Positions 52,377 to 62,142 of a stretch of 62,577 nucleotides of DNA are shown piece by piece. Source of the stretch: Mycolicibacillus koreensis (lineage in GTDB: Bacteria > Actinomycetota > Actinomycetes > Mycobacteriales > Mycobacteriaceae); assembly GCF_002104795.1 (NCBI RefSeq), contig NZ_NCXO01000022.1:1-62577 (forward strand). The letters are read 5' to 3'. Both the position numbers and the translations under genes were made by a program. How positions within the stretch are numbered: position 1 is the first letter of the stretch; every line of letters begins with the position of its first letter. A model generated the notes under the pieces. That model was not told where the DNA came from and made no database searches. It saw only the letters and a list, made by a program, of their open reading frames with translations.

Positions 52377-53600
52377 ATGGACTTCGCGATGTCGGCCACG
52401 GGCGCCGACTACCACCGGCGGCTCACCGACTTCATGGTCGAGCACGTGATCCCGGCCGAGCCGGCCTATGAGCAGTACCGCCGGGAGGCCGGGCCCGACG
52501 ACTTCACCGTCCCGCCGGTCATCGAGGAGCTGAAGGCCACCGCCAAGGACCTCGGGCTGTGGAATCTGTTCCTGCCGGCCGAGTCGGGGCTGACCAACCT
52601 CGAGTACGCCCCGCTGGCGGAGCTGTCGGGGTGGAGCATGGACATCGGGCCGGAGGTGCTCAACTGCGCCGCCCCCGACACCGGCAACATGGAGACCCTG
52701 CACCTGTTCGCCACCGAGGAGCAGCGCGCCGCCTGGCTGCAGCCGCTGCTGGACGGGACGATCCGCAGCGCGTTCTCGATGACCGAGCCGGCGGTGGCCT
52801 CCAGCGATGCCCGCAACATCGAGACCACCATCGCCCGCGACGGCGACGAGTACGTCATCAACGGCCGCAAATGGTGGACCTCGGGGGCGGCGGACCCGCG
52901 CTGCAAGATCCTCATCGTGATGGGCCGCACCAACCCCGACGCCGCCCCGCACCAGCAGCAGTCGATGATCCTGGTGCCCACCGACACCCCCGGGGTGACG
53001 ATCGTGCGCTCCACCCCGGTGTTCGGCTGGCAGGACCAGCACGGCCACTGCGAGATCGTCTACGACAACGTGCGGGTGCCGGCGGCGAACCTGCTCGGCG
53101 AGGAGGGGTCGGGCTTCGCGATCGCCCAGGCCCGCCTCGGCCCGGGGCGCATCCACCACTGCATGCGCGCGATCGGGGTGGCCGAGCGGGCGTTGGCGCT
53201 GATGACCGAACGGGCCCGCACCCGCATCGCATTCGGCAAGCCGCTGGCCGAGCAGGGTGTGGTGCAGCAGCAGATCGCGGTGTCGCGCAACGAGATCGAC
53301 CAGGCCCGGCTGCTGTGCGAGAAGGCCGCCTGGACGATCGACCAGCACGGAAACAAGGAGGCCCGCGTTCTGGTCGCCCAGATCAAGGCCGTCGCCCCGC
53401 AGATGGCGTGCACTGTGCTCGACCGCGCGATCCAGGTGCACGGCGCGGCCGGGGTGTCCGACGACTTCCCGCTGGCACGGCTGTACGGCTGGCACCGGGC
53501 GATGCGGCTCTTCGACGGCCCCGACGAGGTGCATTTGCGCTCGATCGCGCGCGCCGAACTCGGTGCGGACAAGAGCGCCCTCGCGGCTGCGGTGACCTAA
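52377..53600 (+). CDS. fadE2: Acyl-CoA dehydrogenase FadE2
   Basis: A 407-residue member of the ACAD10/11-like branch of acyl-CoA dehydrogenases (403 in M. tuberculosis Rv0154c). The substrate motif is SAFSMTEPAVASSDARNIET, and FAD-site parts are RKWWTSGAADPRCK and GAAGVSDDFPLARLYGW. The terminal RLFDGPDEVHLRSIAR replaces the EGTNQ block of ordinary members. ACAD11-like enzymes act on hydroxylated acyl-CoAs, so this one may not be a plain beta-oxidation enzyme. Its stop abuts the ptbB ATG without a gap. Confidence 0.93.
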   Translation: MDFAMSATGADYHRRLTDFMVEHVIPAEPAYEQYRREAGPDDFTVPPVIEELKATAKDLGLWNLFLPAESGLTNLEYAPLAELSGWSMDIGPEVLNCAAPDTGNMETLHLFATEEQRAAWLQPLLDGTIRSAFSMTEPAVASSDARNIETTIARDGDEYVINGRKWWTSGAADPRCKILIVMGRTNPDAAPHQQQSMILVPTDTPGVTIVRSTPVFGWQDQHGHCEIVYDNVRVPAANLLGEEGSGFAIAQARLGPGRIHHCMRAIGVAERALALMTERARTRIAFGKPLAEQGVVQQQIAVSRNEIDQARLLCEKAAWTIDQHGNKEARVLVAQIKAVAPQMACTVLDRAIQVHGAAGVSDDFPLARLYGWHRAMRLFDGPDEVHLRSIARAELGADKSALAAAVT

Positions 53601-54428
53601 ATGCCCACCGCAGCCCGCAGGCTCGACGGTGCCTGGAACTTCCGCGACGTCGCCGACGTCGTCGCCGACCTGCAGGCGGGCCGGCTGCTGCGCTCCGGGG
53701 AGCTGAGCCGGCTGACCGACGGCGGGCGCGCCGAGCTGAGCCGGCTGGCGGTCACCGACGTCGCCGACCTGCGCTCCCCGCGGGAGGTGGCCCGCCGCGG
53801 CCCGGGCCGGGTCCCCGACGGGGTGGACATCCACCTGCTGCCGTTTCCGGACCTGGGCGCCGGCGGCGGCGACGGCGATCAGGGCGCCGAGGCCCCCCAC
53901 GAGCAGGCGTGGCAGCAGATGATGGCCCACAAGCCCGACGACGAACCGGTGGAGGCGGCCGCCGCACGGTACATGACCTCCGAGTACCGGGGGTTCCCGG
54001 TGCTCAGCGGCGCGCGGCGCGCGGTGCGGCAGGTGATCACGCTGCTGGGGTCGGGGCAGACCGTGCTGGCGCACTGTTTCGCCGGCAAGGACCGCACCGG
54101 GTTCACGGTGGCGGTGACGCTGAGCGCGGTCGGGGTGGACCGCGATGCGGTGCTCGCCGACTACACCGCCAGCAACACCGCGGTGGCGCAGTTGCGCGCG
54201 GCGATCCAGGAGATGATCGCCGCCCGAGCCGAGGCGGGACTCACCGAGGAGGTGGCGACGTTCACCGAGGCGCGCCTCACCGACCAGGTGCTCGGGGTGC
54301 GCGAGGAGTATCTGGCGGCGGCGTTCGCCACCATCGACAGCGAGTACGGTTCGCTGTCGGGCTTTCTGCGCGCCGCGGAGGTCACCGACGCCGACCTGGA
54401 ACGTCTGCGCGCCGCGCTGCTGCGCTGA
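53601..54428 (+). CDS. ptbB: Protein/lipid phosphatase PtpB
   Basis: A 275-residue phosphatase (276 in M. tuberculosis Rv0153c). The CX5R active site is HCFAGKDRTG with Cys159 and Arg165. The general-acid region and the lid helices typical of MptpB are also in place (LPFPDLG, then AAARYMTSEYRGF). In tuberculosis the enzyme is secreted and dephosphorylates phosphotyrosine, phosphoserine and phosphoinositides in the host cell, though it has no signal peptide; none is seen here. Its ATG follows the fadE2 stop directly, so the two are translated from one message. Confidence 0.95.
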   Translation: MPTAARRLDGAWNFRDVADVVADLQAGRLLRSGELSRLTDGGRAELSRLAVTDVADLRSPREVARRGPGRVPDGVDIHLLPFPDLGAGGGDGDQGAEAPHEQAWQQMMAHKPDDEPVEAAAARYMTSEYRGFPVLSGARRAVRQVITLLGSGQTVLAHCFAGKDRTGFTVAVTLSAVGVDRDAVLADYTASNTAVAQLRAAIQEMIAARAEAGLTEEVATFTEARLTDQVLGVREEYLAAAFATIDSEYGSLSGFLRAAEVTDADLERLRAALLR

Positions 54429-54487
54429 GTGGGTCTTGTGAGTCCTGTGGGGCCGGCGGGGTCGGTGGGGCCGCAATGTTCGACCCT

Positions 54488-54556
54488 GAGACATTGAGCC
54501 GCACGTTTCTGTCGCTTTCGCGGCCAAAACCGCACGCAAACGTGAGTTTCAGCGGG
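54488..54556. repeat. Imperfect palindrome after ptbB
   Basis: CACGTTT (54502-54508) and AAACGTG (54538-54544) are inverted. Between them GCGGCCAAAACCGC forms a smaller hairpin. It could be the terminator of the fadE-fadE2-ptbB operon or a short dispersed intergenic repeat; a genome-wide search would tell. The rest of the 248-base gap has a G/T-rich stretch and an AT-rich stretch (54596-54640) that probably holds the next promoter. Confidence 0.45.
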
Positions 54557-54676
54557 GTCAGCCGTCCAGCGACGCCCGGATCCTCCGCCATCGGCTGTAA
54601 ATCCTGATATTTAGCTAAGAGTAGGCGTAGATTCTCACATCAAGTCCGCTCCTGCCGCCGCCCCAGGGAGGTCGCC

Positions 54677-56203
54677 ATGATGGGTCATCACATCCGGTCG
54701 ATGGGCACGACGCTGCTCGCGCTGCTCGGCACCGCCCTGCTCGGCGGGGCGGTCGCGCTCGCCACCCCCGTTGCGGCGGGGCCGCGATCGGTGTGGGCGG
54801 AGGTGGTGCTGGCGGGCCTCGGTGACCCGGGGCCCATACTCCATGACGCGGACGTTTCCTACGCCGAGGTGATGGCCGGCAGCGGCACCCCGATCCCCTG
54901 GCTGGGCAAAGACGGCCAATACATGCAGATGGTGTTCCACAACTACCTGCAACCGAGCTTTGGCAGTCTCCACGCACCGCAAACCCCCTGCATCGACGGC
55001 TGCAACGTCAACGCCCTGGTCACCCCGGAGGGGCTGTATCCGATGACCGGGGTCAAGGATCTGCCGTTGAACACCTCGGTGGAGCGCGGCGTGGAGATCC
55101 TGCACAATCAGATCCTCACCGACCTCGCGGCCAACGGACCGGTCGGCGACGACGGCGCGCTCGGCGTGTTGGGGTATTCGCAGAGCTCGGTGATCGCCTC
55201 CCTGGAGATGGAGAAGCTGGCGGGCATGACCGACGCTCCGGACGCCGATCAGCTCAACTTCATCCTGCTGGGCAACCCGATGAACCCCAACGGCGGGCTG
55301 CTGAGCCGCTTCGCCGGGTTGAACATCCCGAGCATGGGCCTGAACTTCTACGGCGCCACCCCCGCGGACACCATCTATCCCACCGACATCTACACGATCC
55401 AATACGACGGCTTCGCCGACTTCCCGAAATACCCGCTCAACGTGCTCGCCGACCTCAACGCGTTCGCCGGGATCTACTACGTGCACGGCACCTACCCGGA
55501 GACCGCCGCCAACGCCTTCACCGAGCTGGCGACCTCGGACGGCTACGCCGGGGTCACGAACTACTTCATGATGCCCACCACCGACCTGCCGCTGCTGGAA
55601 CCGGTGCGCGGGATCCCGCTGATCGGCAACCCGATCGCCGAGTTGCTGCAGCCGGACCTGAAGGTCCTGATCGACCTCGGCTACGACAACCCGTTCGCCG
55701 CCACCACCTATGCGGACGTCGCCACCCCGTTCGGGCTGTTCCCACAATGGAGCGCCATTGAGGCGCTGCCCGGCAACCTCGTCGACGGCACCAAGGACGG
55801 GCTGGAGAACTTCGTCAACTCCCTGTCGGGGATCTCCCTATCCGACCTCAACCCGCTGGATCTGCTCAGCGGAGCCGGCGGCGCGGCCGGCACCGACCCG
55901 CTGGGCAGCGTCGCCAGCTTCCTGCCGAACGCGGTCAACGCGCTCTCCGATGCGGCGGCCAACGCCTACGCGGCGCTGCTGCCCACCGCCGACATCGGCA
56001 ACGCGCTGGTCACCTCGATGCCCGCCTACCTGCTCAACCTGTCGCTGGACAACCTGATGGACGGCGATCTGCTCAACGCCGTCGGGTTGCCGCTGGCCGG
56101 TGCGGTGGGTCTGGCCACCATGGCCGGCGGTTTCGAGTTCCTCGTCATCGCCGACGCCGCCCAGGCCGTACTCGGCGACCTGACCGGACTGATCGGGATC
56201 TGA
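54677..56203 (+). CDS. Secreted PE-PPE-domain serine hydrolase lacking a PE domain
   Basis: A 508-residue exported protein. A signal peptide (TTLLALLGTALLGGAVALAT, cleavage near residue 34) takes the place of a PE domain. The PE-PPE hydrolase domain follows, with the nucleophile Ser168 in GVLGYSQSS and family segments LNFILLGNPMNPNGGLLSRF and YPTDIYTIQYDGFADFP. The last 150 residues are Ala/Leu-rich and end in a hydrophobic stretch that may anchor it. Known PE-PPE proteins are esterases acting on short and medium acyl chains. In M. tuberculosis this place holds PE1 and PE2, which carry the same domain behind a PE module. A strong GGGAGG site precedes the ATG. Confidence 0.88.
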   Translation: MMGHHIRSMGTTLLALLGTALLGGAVALATPVAAGPRSVWAEVVLAGLGDPGPILHDADVSYAEVMAGSGTPIPWLGKDGQYMQMVFHNYLQPSFGSLHAPQTPCIDGCNVNALVTPEGLYPMTGVKDLPLNTSVERGVEILHNQILTDLAANGPVGDDGALGVLGYSQSSVIASLEMEKLAGMTDAPDADQLNFILLGNPMNPNGGLLSRFAGLNIPSMGLNFYGATPADTIYPTDIYTIQYDGFADFPKYPLNVLADLNAFAGIYYVHGTYPETAANAFTELATSDGYAGVTNYFMMPTTDLPLLEPVRGIPLIGNPIAELLQPDLKVLIDLGYDNPFAATTYADVATPFGLFPQWSAIEALPGNLVDGTKDGLENFVNSLSGISLSDLNPLDLLSGAGGAAGTDPLGSVASFLPNAVNALSDAAANAYAALLPTADIGNALVTSMPAYLLNLSLDNLMDGDLLNAVGLPLAGAVGLATMAGGFEFLVIADAAQAVLGDLTGLIGI

Positions 56204-56210
56204 GGATCGG

Positions 56211-57071
56211 CTACAGCGAGAACGACGCCCGTTTGGCGGCCGACAGGTCGGTGATCTGCTCCCAAGCGGCGGCGATGTCGTCGACCGACGGCGGGTCGTT
56301 GAACGTGGTGCCCTCGTTGCCGAACAGCGCCACCCGTTGCACCTTGCCGCCGCCGACGATGAACACCGCGGCGGTGTCGTCGACCTCCTCGGTGCACAGG
56401 TAGGCCACCACCGGCGCCACGAACTCCGGGGTGAGTTTGGCGAACACCTCCGGCGGCAGGATGTCCTGGGTCATCCGGGTGGCCGCGATCGGGGCGATCG
56501 CGTTGGTCTTGATGTTGTACTTGGCGCCCTCCTGGGCGAGCGTGTTGATCATGCCGACCAGGCCGAGCTTGGCGGCGCCGTAGTTGGCCTGCCCGAAGTT
56601 GCCGAACAGCCCGGAGGTGGAGGTCGCCACCACCACTCGGCCGAAGCTCTGCTCCCGGAAGTGCGGCCAGGCGGCGCGCACCACGTTGTAGCCGCCGTAG
56701 AGGTGCACCTTGAGCACCGCGTCCCAGTTCTCGAACGTCATCTTGTGGAACGTGCCGTCGCGCAGGATGCCGGCGTTGGACACCACCCCGTCGACCTTGC
56801 CGAACTCGTCGATCGCGGTCGCGATGATCGCGGCCGCCCCCTCCTCGGTGGCCACGCTGTCGTAGTTGGCCACCGCGCGACCGCCGGCCGACTTGATCTC
56901 CTCGACCACCTCGTCGGCCATGTTGTGGCCGGCGCCGGTGCCGTCGCGCGCGCCCCCGAGGTCGTTGACCACCACGCTGGCGCCCTCGCGCGCCAGGGTC
57001 AGCGCGTAGTCGCGGCCCAGACCACCACCGGCACCGGTGACGACGACGACACGATCCTGCACTCCGGGCAT
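56211..57071 (-). CDS. Short-chain dehydrogenase of the multifunctional-enzyme type (Rv0148-like)
   Basis: A 286-residue SDR, the same size as M. tuberculosis Rv0148. The cofactor site is VVVTGAGGGLGRDYALTLAR, with the typical VVNDLGG loop that marks the peroxisomal HSD17B4-like 3-hydroxyacyl-CoA dehydrogenase group. The catalytic Ser is in STSGLFG and the Tyr/Lys in YGAAK. It probably oxidises a 3-hydroxyacyl-CoA in beta-oxidation or steroid side-chain breakdown. The ATG at 57071 is chosen over longer frames because the family starts MPGVQDRVVVVTG. It converges on the PE-PPE hydrolase gene with 7 bases between the stops. Confidence 0.92.
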   Translation of the reverse strand: MPGVQDRVVVVTGAGGGLGRDYALTLAREGASVVVNDLGGARDGTGAGHNMADEVVEEIKSAGGRAVANYDSVATEEGAAAIIATAIDEFGKVDGVVSNAGILRDGTFHKMTFENWDAVLKVHLYGGYNVVRAAWPHFREQSFGRVVVATSTSGLFGNFGQANYGAAKLGLVGMINTLAQEGAKYNIKTNAIAPIAATRMTQDILPPEVFAKLTPEFVAPVVAYLCTEEVDDTAAVFIVGGGKVQRVALFGNEGTTFNDPPSVDDIAAAWEQITDLSAAKRASFSL

Positions 57072-57342
57072 GAGGTTCCTTTCACGCGTGGCGCGCCGGC
57101 CGGTTCGCCGGTGCACGCCGATTTGGCTGTCGGCTCGGTATACGACCTGCTCTGTATACGACGCGCCGATTGCGGCGGTCCCGCCGGGTCGCAGTTTAGG
57201 GCCGACCGAACTCCCCCGGGCGCAAACACCCGAGCCCGCCGCCCGCGGCCGGCAGCACGCCGGTAACGCGGCGCCGCGAATCGCAACAACGCCGTAACGC
57301 CGTGCTCATTGCGGTGACCCACCGGCGGCGTCGAATAGACCC

Positions 57343-59452
<2,110 letters not shown>

Positions 59453-59495
59453 CGGCCCATCCTAGTCATGCTTGTTGCGCTTCCGCTGACAGGCA

Positions 59496-59542
59496 TATTT
59501 GTCGGCAAAGCAAATATTTATATTGTCGGGGGGGACAATATA
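59496..59542. promoter_or_regulatory. Two operator-like palindromes between divergent TetR genes
   Basis: The first has arms ATATTTG and CAAATAT around 9 bases (about 59496-59518). The second has arms TATATTGTC and GACAATATA around six G (about 59519-59542). The second overlaps the TAGACT -10 of the rightward gene. AT-rich arms stand out in this genome. They are the natural binding sites for one or both flanking TetR proteins. Confidence 0.65.
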
Positions 59543-59553
59543 GACTTCCGGCT

Positions 59554-60210
59554 ATGACGCGGATCGTGTCCCGGGAGTCGTACTTCGACACCGGCATCGA
59601 GGTGCTCTCCGACCTGGGGTACAGCGGGCTCAAACTCGCCGAGGTGTGCCGTCGACTCGGCGTGACCAGCGGGTCCTTCTATCACTACTTCAGCAAGTGG
59701 TCGGTGTACACCGCCGAGCTGCTGGCGTACTGGGCCAACGGCCGCGCCGATCACCGCGCCGCGGTGCGCGCCGCCTACCCCGAACCCCGGGAACGCCTCG
59801 AGGTCATGCTGGTCGCCGCCCTGGATTTCGAGCACGGCACGGAGGCCGCGATCCGGGTGTGGAGCGCGCTGGATCCGCACGTCAAGGCGATCCAGTCCGG
59901 CATCGACCAGGGCCGGTTCGAGGCCCTTCACGACGCCGCCACCGAGATCCTCGCCGACCCCGAGCAGGCGCGCATGTTCGCCGGGTGGGCGCTGTACACG
60001 CTCATCGGCTACGAGCAGGCAACGCTGCCCCGCGACAACGCGGCGCTGGCCTGGATCAACAGCCAGATGCTCGGCGCCCTGGACGCCGACGCACTGGCCG
60101 CCGAGACCCTGTCCGACCCCCTGGCCGCCGGCCCCCTGGCCGACCCCCTGGCCGCCGCACACCCGCTCCCGACGGTTAACCCGATCGAGTCCCACCCCAC
60201 AGCGCCGTGA
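59554..60210 (+). CDS. TetR-family regulator with repetitive C-terminus
   Basis: A 218-residue TetR repressor of a different subfamily from its two neighbours. The helix-turn-helix is LKLAEVCRRLGVTSGSFYHY. The last 35 residues are a low-complexity tail with a repeated DPLAAGPLADPLAA coded by an 18-base tandem (about 60115-60160). It is probably leaderless, since TAGACT ends 7 bases before the ATG. Its 3' end overlaps the convergent TetR gene by 35 bases; the tail may therefore be a late extension into it. Confidence 0.88.
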   Translation: MTRIVSRESYFDTGIEVLSDLGYSGLKLAEVCRRLGVTSGSFYHYFSKWSVYTAELLAYWANGRADHRAAVRAAYPEPRERLEVMLVAALDFEHGTEAAIRVWSALDPHVKAIQSGIDQGRFEALHDAATEILADPEQARMFAGWALYTLIGYEQATLPRDNAALAWINSQMLGALDADALAAETLSDPLAAGPLADPLAAAHPLPTVNPIESHPTAP

Positions 60211-60814
60211 ACCAGGCCTTGAGCTGCGCGGTGACGATCTCGAGCTGACGGTGGCCGGCGACGAATCCGCCGTAGAAGGTCATCCCGCAGAACACCATCA
60301 CCAACGGCTCCACGGCCTCAGCGATGTCGGTGCCGGCGGGCAGCTCCCCGGAGCTGACCGCATCGGTGACCGCCTGGGTGACGAACCAGCGAAACAACTC
60401 CAGCAGGTCGCTCTCGGCGGTGAGCAGATCGGGGGTGCGTCGGGCCGACATCATCGTCAACACCATGAAGCCGGGGATCGCCGGTTCGCGGGCGTGCAAC
60501 TCCAAGGCGAAGTCGAGGAACGACGCCACCTTGGCCAGCAGCGTCGGCTCGGCCATGGCGCGTTCACCGCCGGTCGCCATGAACATCGTGGTCGTCGCGG
60601 CCACCACTTCCCGGAACAGCACCTTCTTGCTGGGGAAGTAGTGGTTGATCGCCGAGCGGGTCAGATCGGCCCGTTCGGCGATCTCCTGGAAGGTGGCGGC
60701 CCGGTAGCCGAAGTCGGTGAACACACCCCGCGCGGTGGCGACGATCCGCTCACGGGTCTCGGCGCCGTCGGCCGCCGGCGGGCGGCCCGGGCCTCGACGT
60801 GGGCGCTGCGGCAT
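60176..60814 (-). CDS. TetR-family regulator (paralogue 2)
   Basis: A 212-residue TetR repressor. The N-terminal region is nearly identical to that of the regulator at 58802 (RRGPGRPPAADGAETRERI, then ATFQEIAERADLTRSAINHY), while the ligand-binding part has diverged. The same recognition helix predicts overlapping DNA targets. The ATG at 60814 is preferred to one at 60832. The divergent 42-residue membrane protein begins 168 bases away and may be controlled by it. Confidence 0.9.
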   Translation of the reverse strand: MPQRPRRGPGRPPAADGAETRERIVATARGVFTDFGYRAATFQEIAERADLTRSAINHYFPSKKVLFREVVAATTTMFMATGGERAMAEPTLLAKVASFLDFALELHAREPAIPGFMVLTMMSARRTPDLLTAESDLLELFRWFVTQAVTDAVSSGELPAGTDIAEAVEPLVMVFCGMTFYGGFVAGHRQLEIVTAQLKAWFTALWGGTRSG

Positions 60815-60898
60815 AACGCCCGATCGTGCCACAGCGCCGACCCGAGCGTCGTCGACGTTGAGTCCACCCAGCTCAGGGCGCTAAAGGCAGGTCGGGCT

Positions 60899-60958
60899 GT
60901 CCGCGGGAACCGCGCCGAACGTCCCGCGGACAACAGCGCGCGGGCCCCTGCCTATACT
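60899..60958 (+). promoter_or_regulatory. Inverted repeat and -10 before the 42-residue membrane protein
   Basis: The arms GTCCGCGGGA (60899-60908) and TCCCGCGGAC (60922-60931) are perfect complements around 13 bases. The right arm ends where a -35 would lie for the TATACT hexamer at 60953-60958. This is a good layout for an operator under repressor control. Confidence 0.6.
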
Positions 60959-60982
60959 GGCGGCAAAGCCGAGGAGGGCGTC

Positions 60983-61111
60983 GTGTCAGACCAGAAAGAA
61001 CAGCCCGCGAACTACGCTCGGGGCATCCGGATGTTCACGCTGGGCATGTTGGGCGTGTTGATGATCGCCACCGTGGTGATGTTCTTCGCCTCGCAGATCA
61101 CGCCGCACTGA
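60983..61111 (+). CDS. 42-residue single-pass membrane protein
   Basis: A GTG start with GAGGAGGGCG 2-11 bases upstream. The 42-residue product has a polar N-terminus (MSDQKEQPANYARGIRMF) and one hydrophobic segment (LGMLGVLMIATVVMFFASQI) that would span the inner membrane. I do not recognise it. The good ribosome site and promoter support a real gene. It is divergent from a TetR gene, which may repress it. Confidence 0.75.
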   Translation: MSDQKEQPANYARGIRMFTLGMLGVLMIATVVMFFASQITPH

Positions 61112-61152
61112 TCGGCATTGTGGGCACATCCGCGGGCGCGGCTCAAGCACGG

Positions 61153-62142
61153 CTAGAGCGCCCGGATGTCCTGCACGGGCAGTCGCGGGCCCCGGCGGGG
61201 CCGCCGCGCCACCCCGCTGACGGCGAGTAACCGCACCACCCGGTGCCGGTGCGGGCGCATCGGTTCGAGCATTTCGACCATCGCGGCGTCGTCGATGCGC
61301 CGGCCCACCAGGGCCCAGCCCACGGTCGCCGCCAGGTGGTAGTCCCCCACCGACAGGGCGTCGGGATCACCGAAGGCGCGTTGCGCGGTCTCGGCGGCGG
61401 TCCACACCCCGATCCCGGGAAGCGCGGTGAGCGCCCCGTGCGCGTCGGTGACCGGCCGTTGTGTCAGCCGCTCCAGACCGGCCGCCCGGGCAGCGGCGCC
61501 GACGATCGTGCGGGCGCGCCCCGGGTCGACGTTGGCGCGGTGGAACTCCCAGGACGGGATGTGCCGCCACGTCGCCGCGGAGGGAAAGACCCGCATCCCG
61601 GCCGGTGCCGGGCCGGGGGCGGGGCCGCCGAAGCGGGTGAGCAGGCGCCGCCATGCGGCGAACGCGTCGCGCCCGGGGACTCGCTGTTCGAGCACCGCGG
61701 GGATCAGCGCCTCGAGCACCCGGCCGGTCCGGCAGAGCCTCAGGTGCGGCACCCGGCGGTGCGCGGCGGCGACGGTGGGGTGCGCCGGGGTGAACCCGGT
61801 GACGTCGTCGTCGGCGCCGAGCAGCGCCGGGGCCCCGTCGAGGAATTCCTCGGCCCCCGGGCCCCACGCGGTGAGGTGCACCGCGGCCGGGCCCGCCCGG
61901 GTGATCCGCGCGGTCACCGGACCGCTGGCGGGCCGGCTGGTGCGCCAGATCGCGCCGTCGGCGTCGAGGCGGAAACACGGGTCGGCGGGCCCGCGCCGCA
62001 GCGGCGCCAGGGTGACCGCCGGGTCGATGGGGTCGGCGAAGGTGACGGTGCGCGCACTGCTGGTGAGGATGCCGCCGATCTTAGGCGCGCGGGGCGTGAT
62101 TGACCGCGTCGGGCATCCGCGCCAGTATGAGGCGGTGACCAC
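61153..62142 (-). CDS. HhH-GPD superfamily DNA-glycosylase-like protein (Rv0142-like)
   Basis: About 329 residues if started at the GTG at 62142 (M. tuberculosis Rv0142 has 308). The helix-hairpin-helix and catalytic region are clear: LTALPGIGVWTAAETAQRAF followed by VGDYHLAATVG with the expected Asp. An N-terminal domain of about 110 residues precedes it. This is the layout of AlkA/3-methyladenine DNA glycosylase-type base-excision proteins. No ATG, GTG or TTG occurs in frame for a long way after 62142, so the start lies inside the divergent gene's 5' end or uses an unusual codon. Confidence 0.8.
   Translation of the reverse strand: MVTASYWRGCPTRSITPRAPKIGGILTSSARTVTFADPIDPAVTLAPLRRGPADPCFRLDADGAIWRTSRPASGPVTARITRAGPAAVHLTAWGPGAEEFLDGAPALLGADDDVTGFTPAHPTVAAAHRRVPHLRLCRTGRVLEALIPAVLEQRVPGRDAFAAWRRLLTRFGGPAPGPAPAGMRVFPSAATWRHIPSWEFHRANVDPGRARTIVGAAARAAGLERLTQRPVTDAHGALTALPGIGVWTAAETAQRAFGDPDALSVGDYHLAATVGWALVGRRIDDAAMVEMLEPMRPHRHRVVRLLAVSGVARRPRRGPRLPVQDIRAL

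Noticed and set aside
57333..57342. A leaderless -10 (TAGACC) before the truncated haemoglobin gene
   Set aside because: The hexamer ends one base before the ATG, too close for a start at the codon; the promoter is not resolved.
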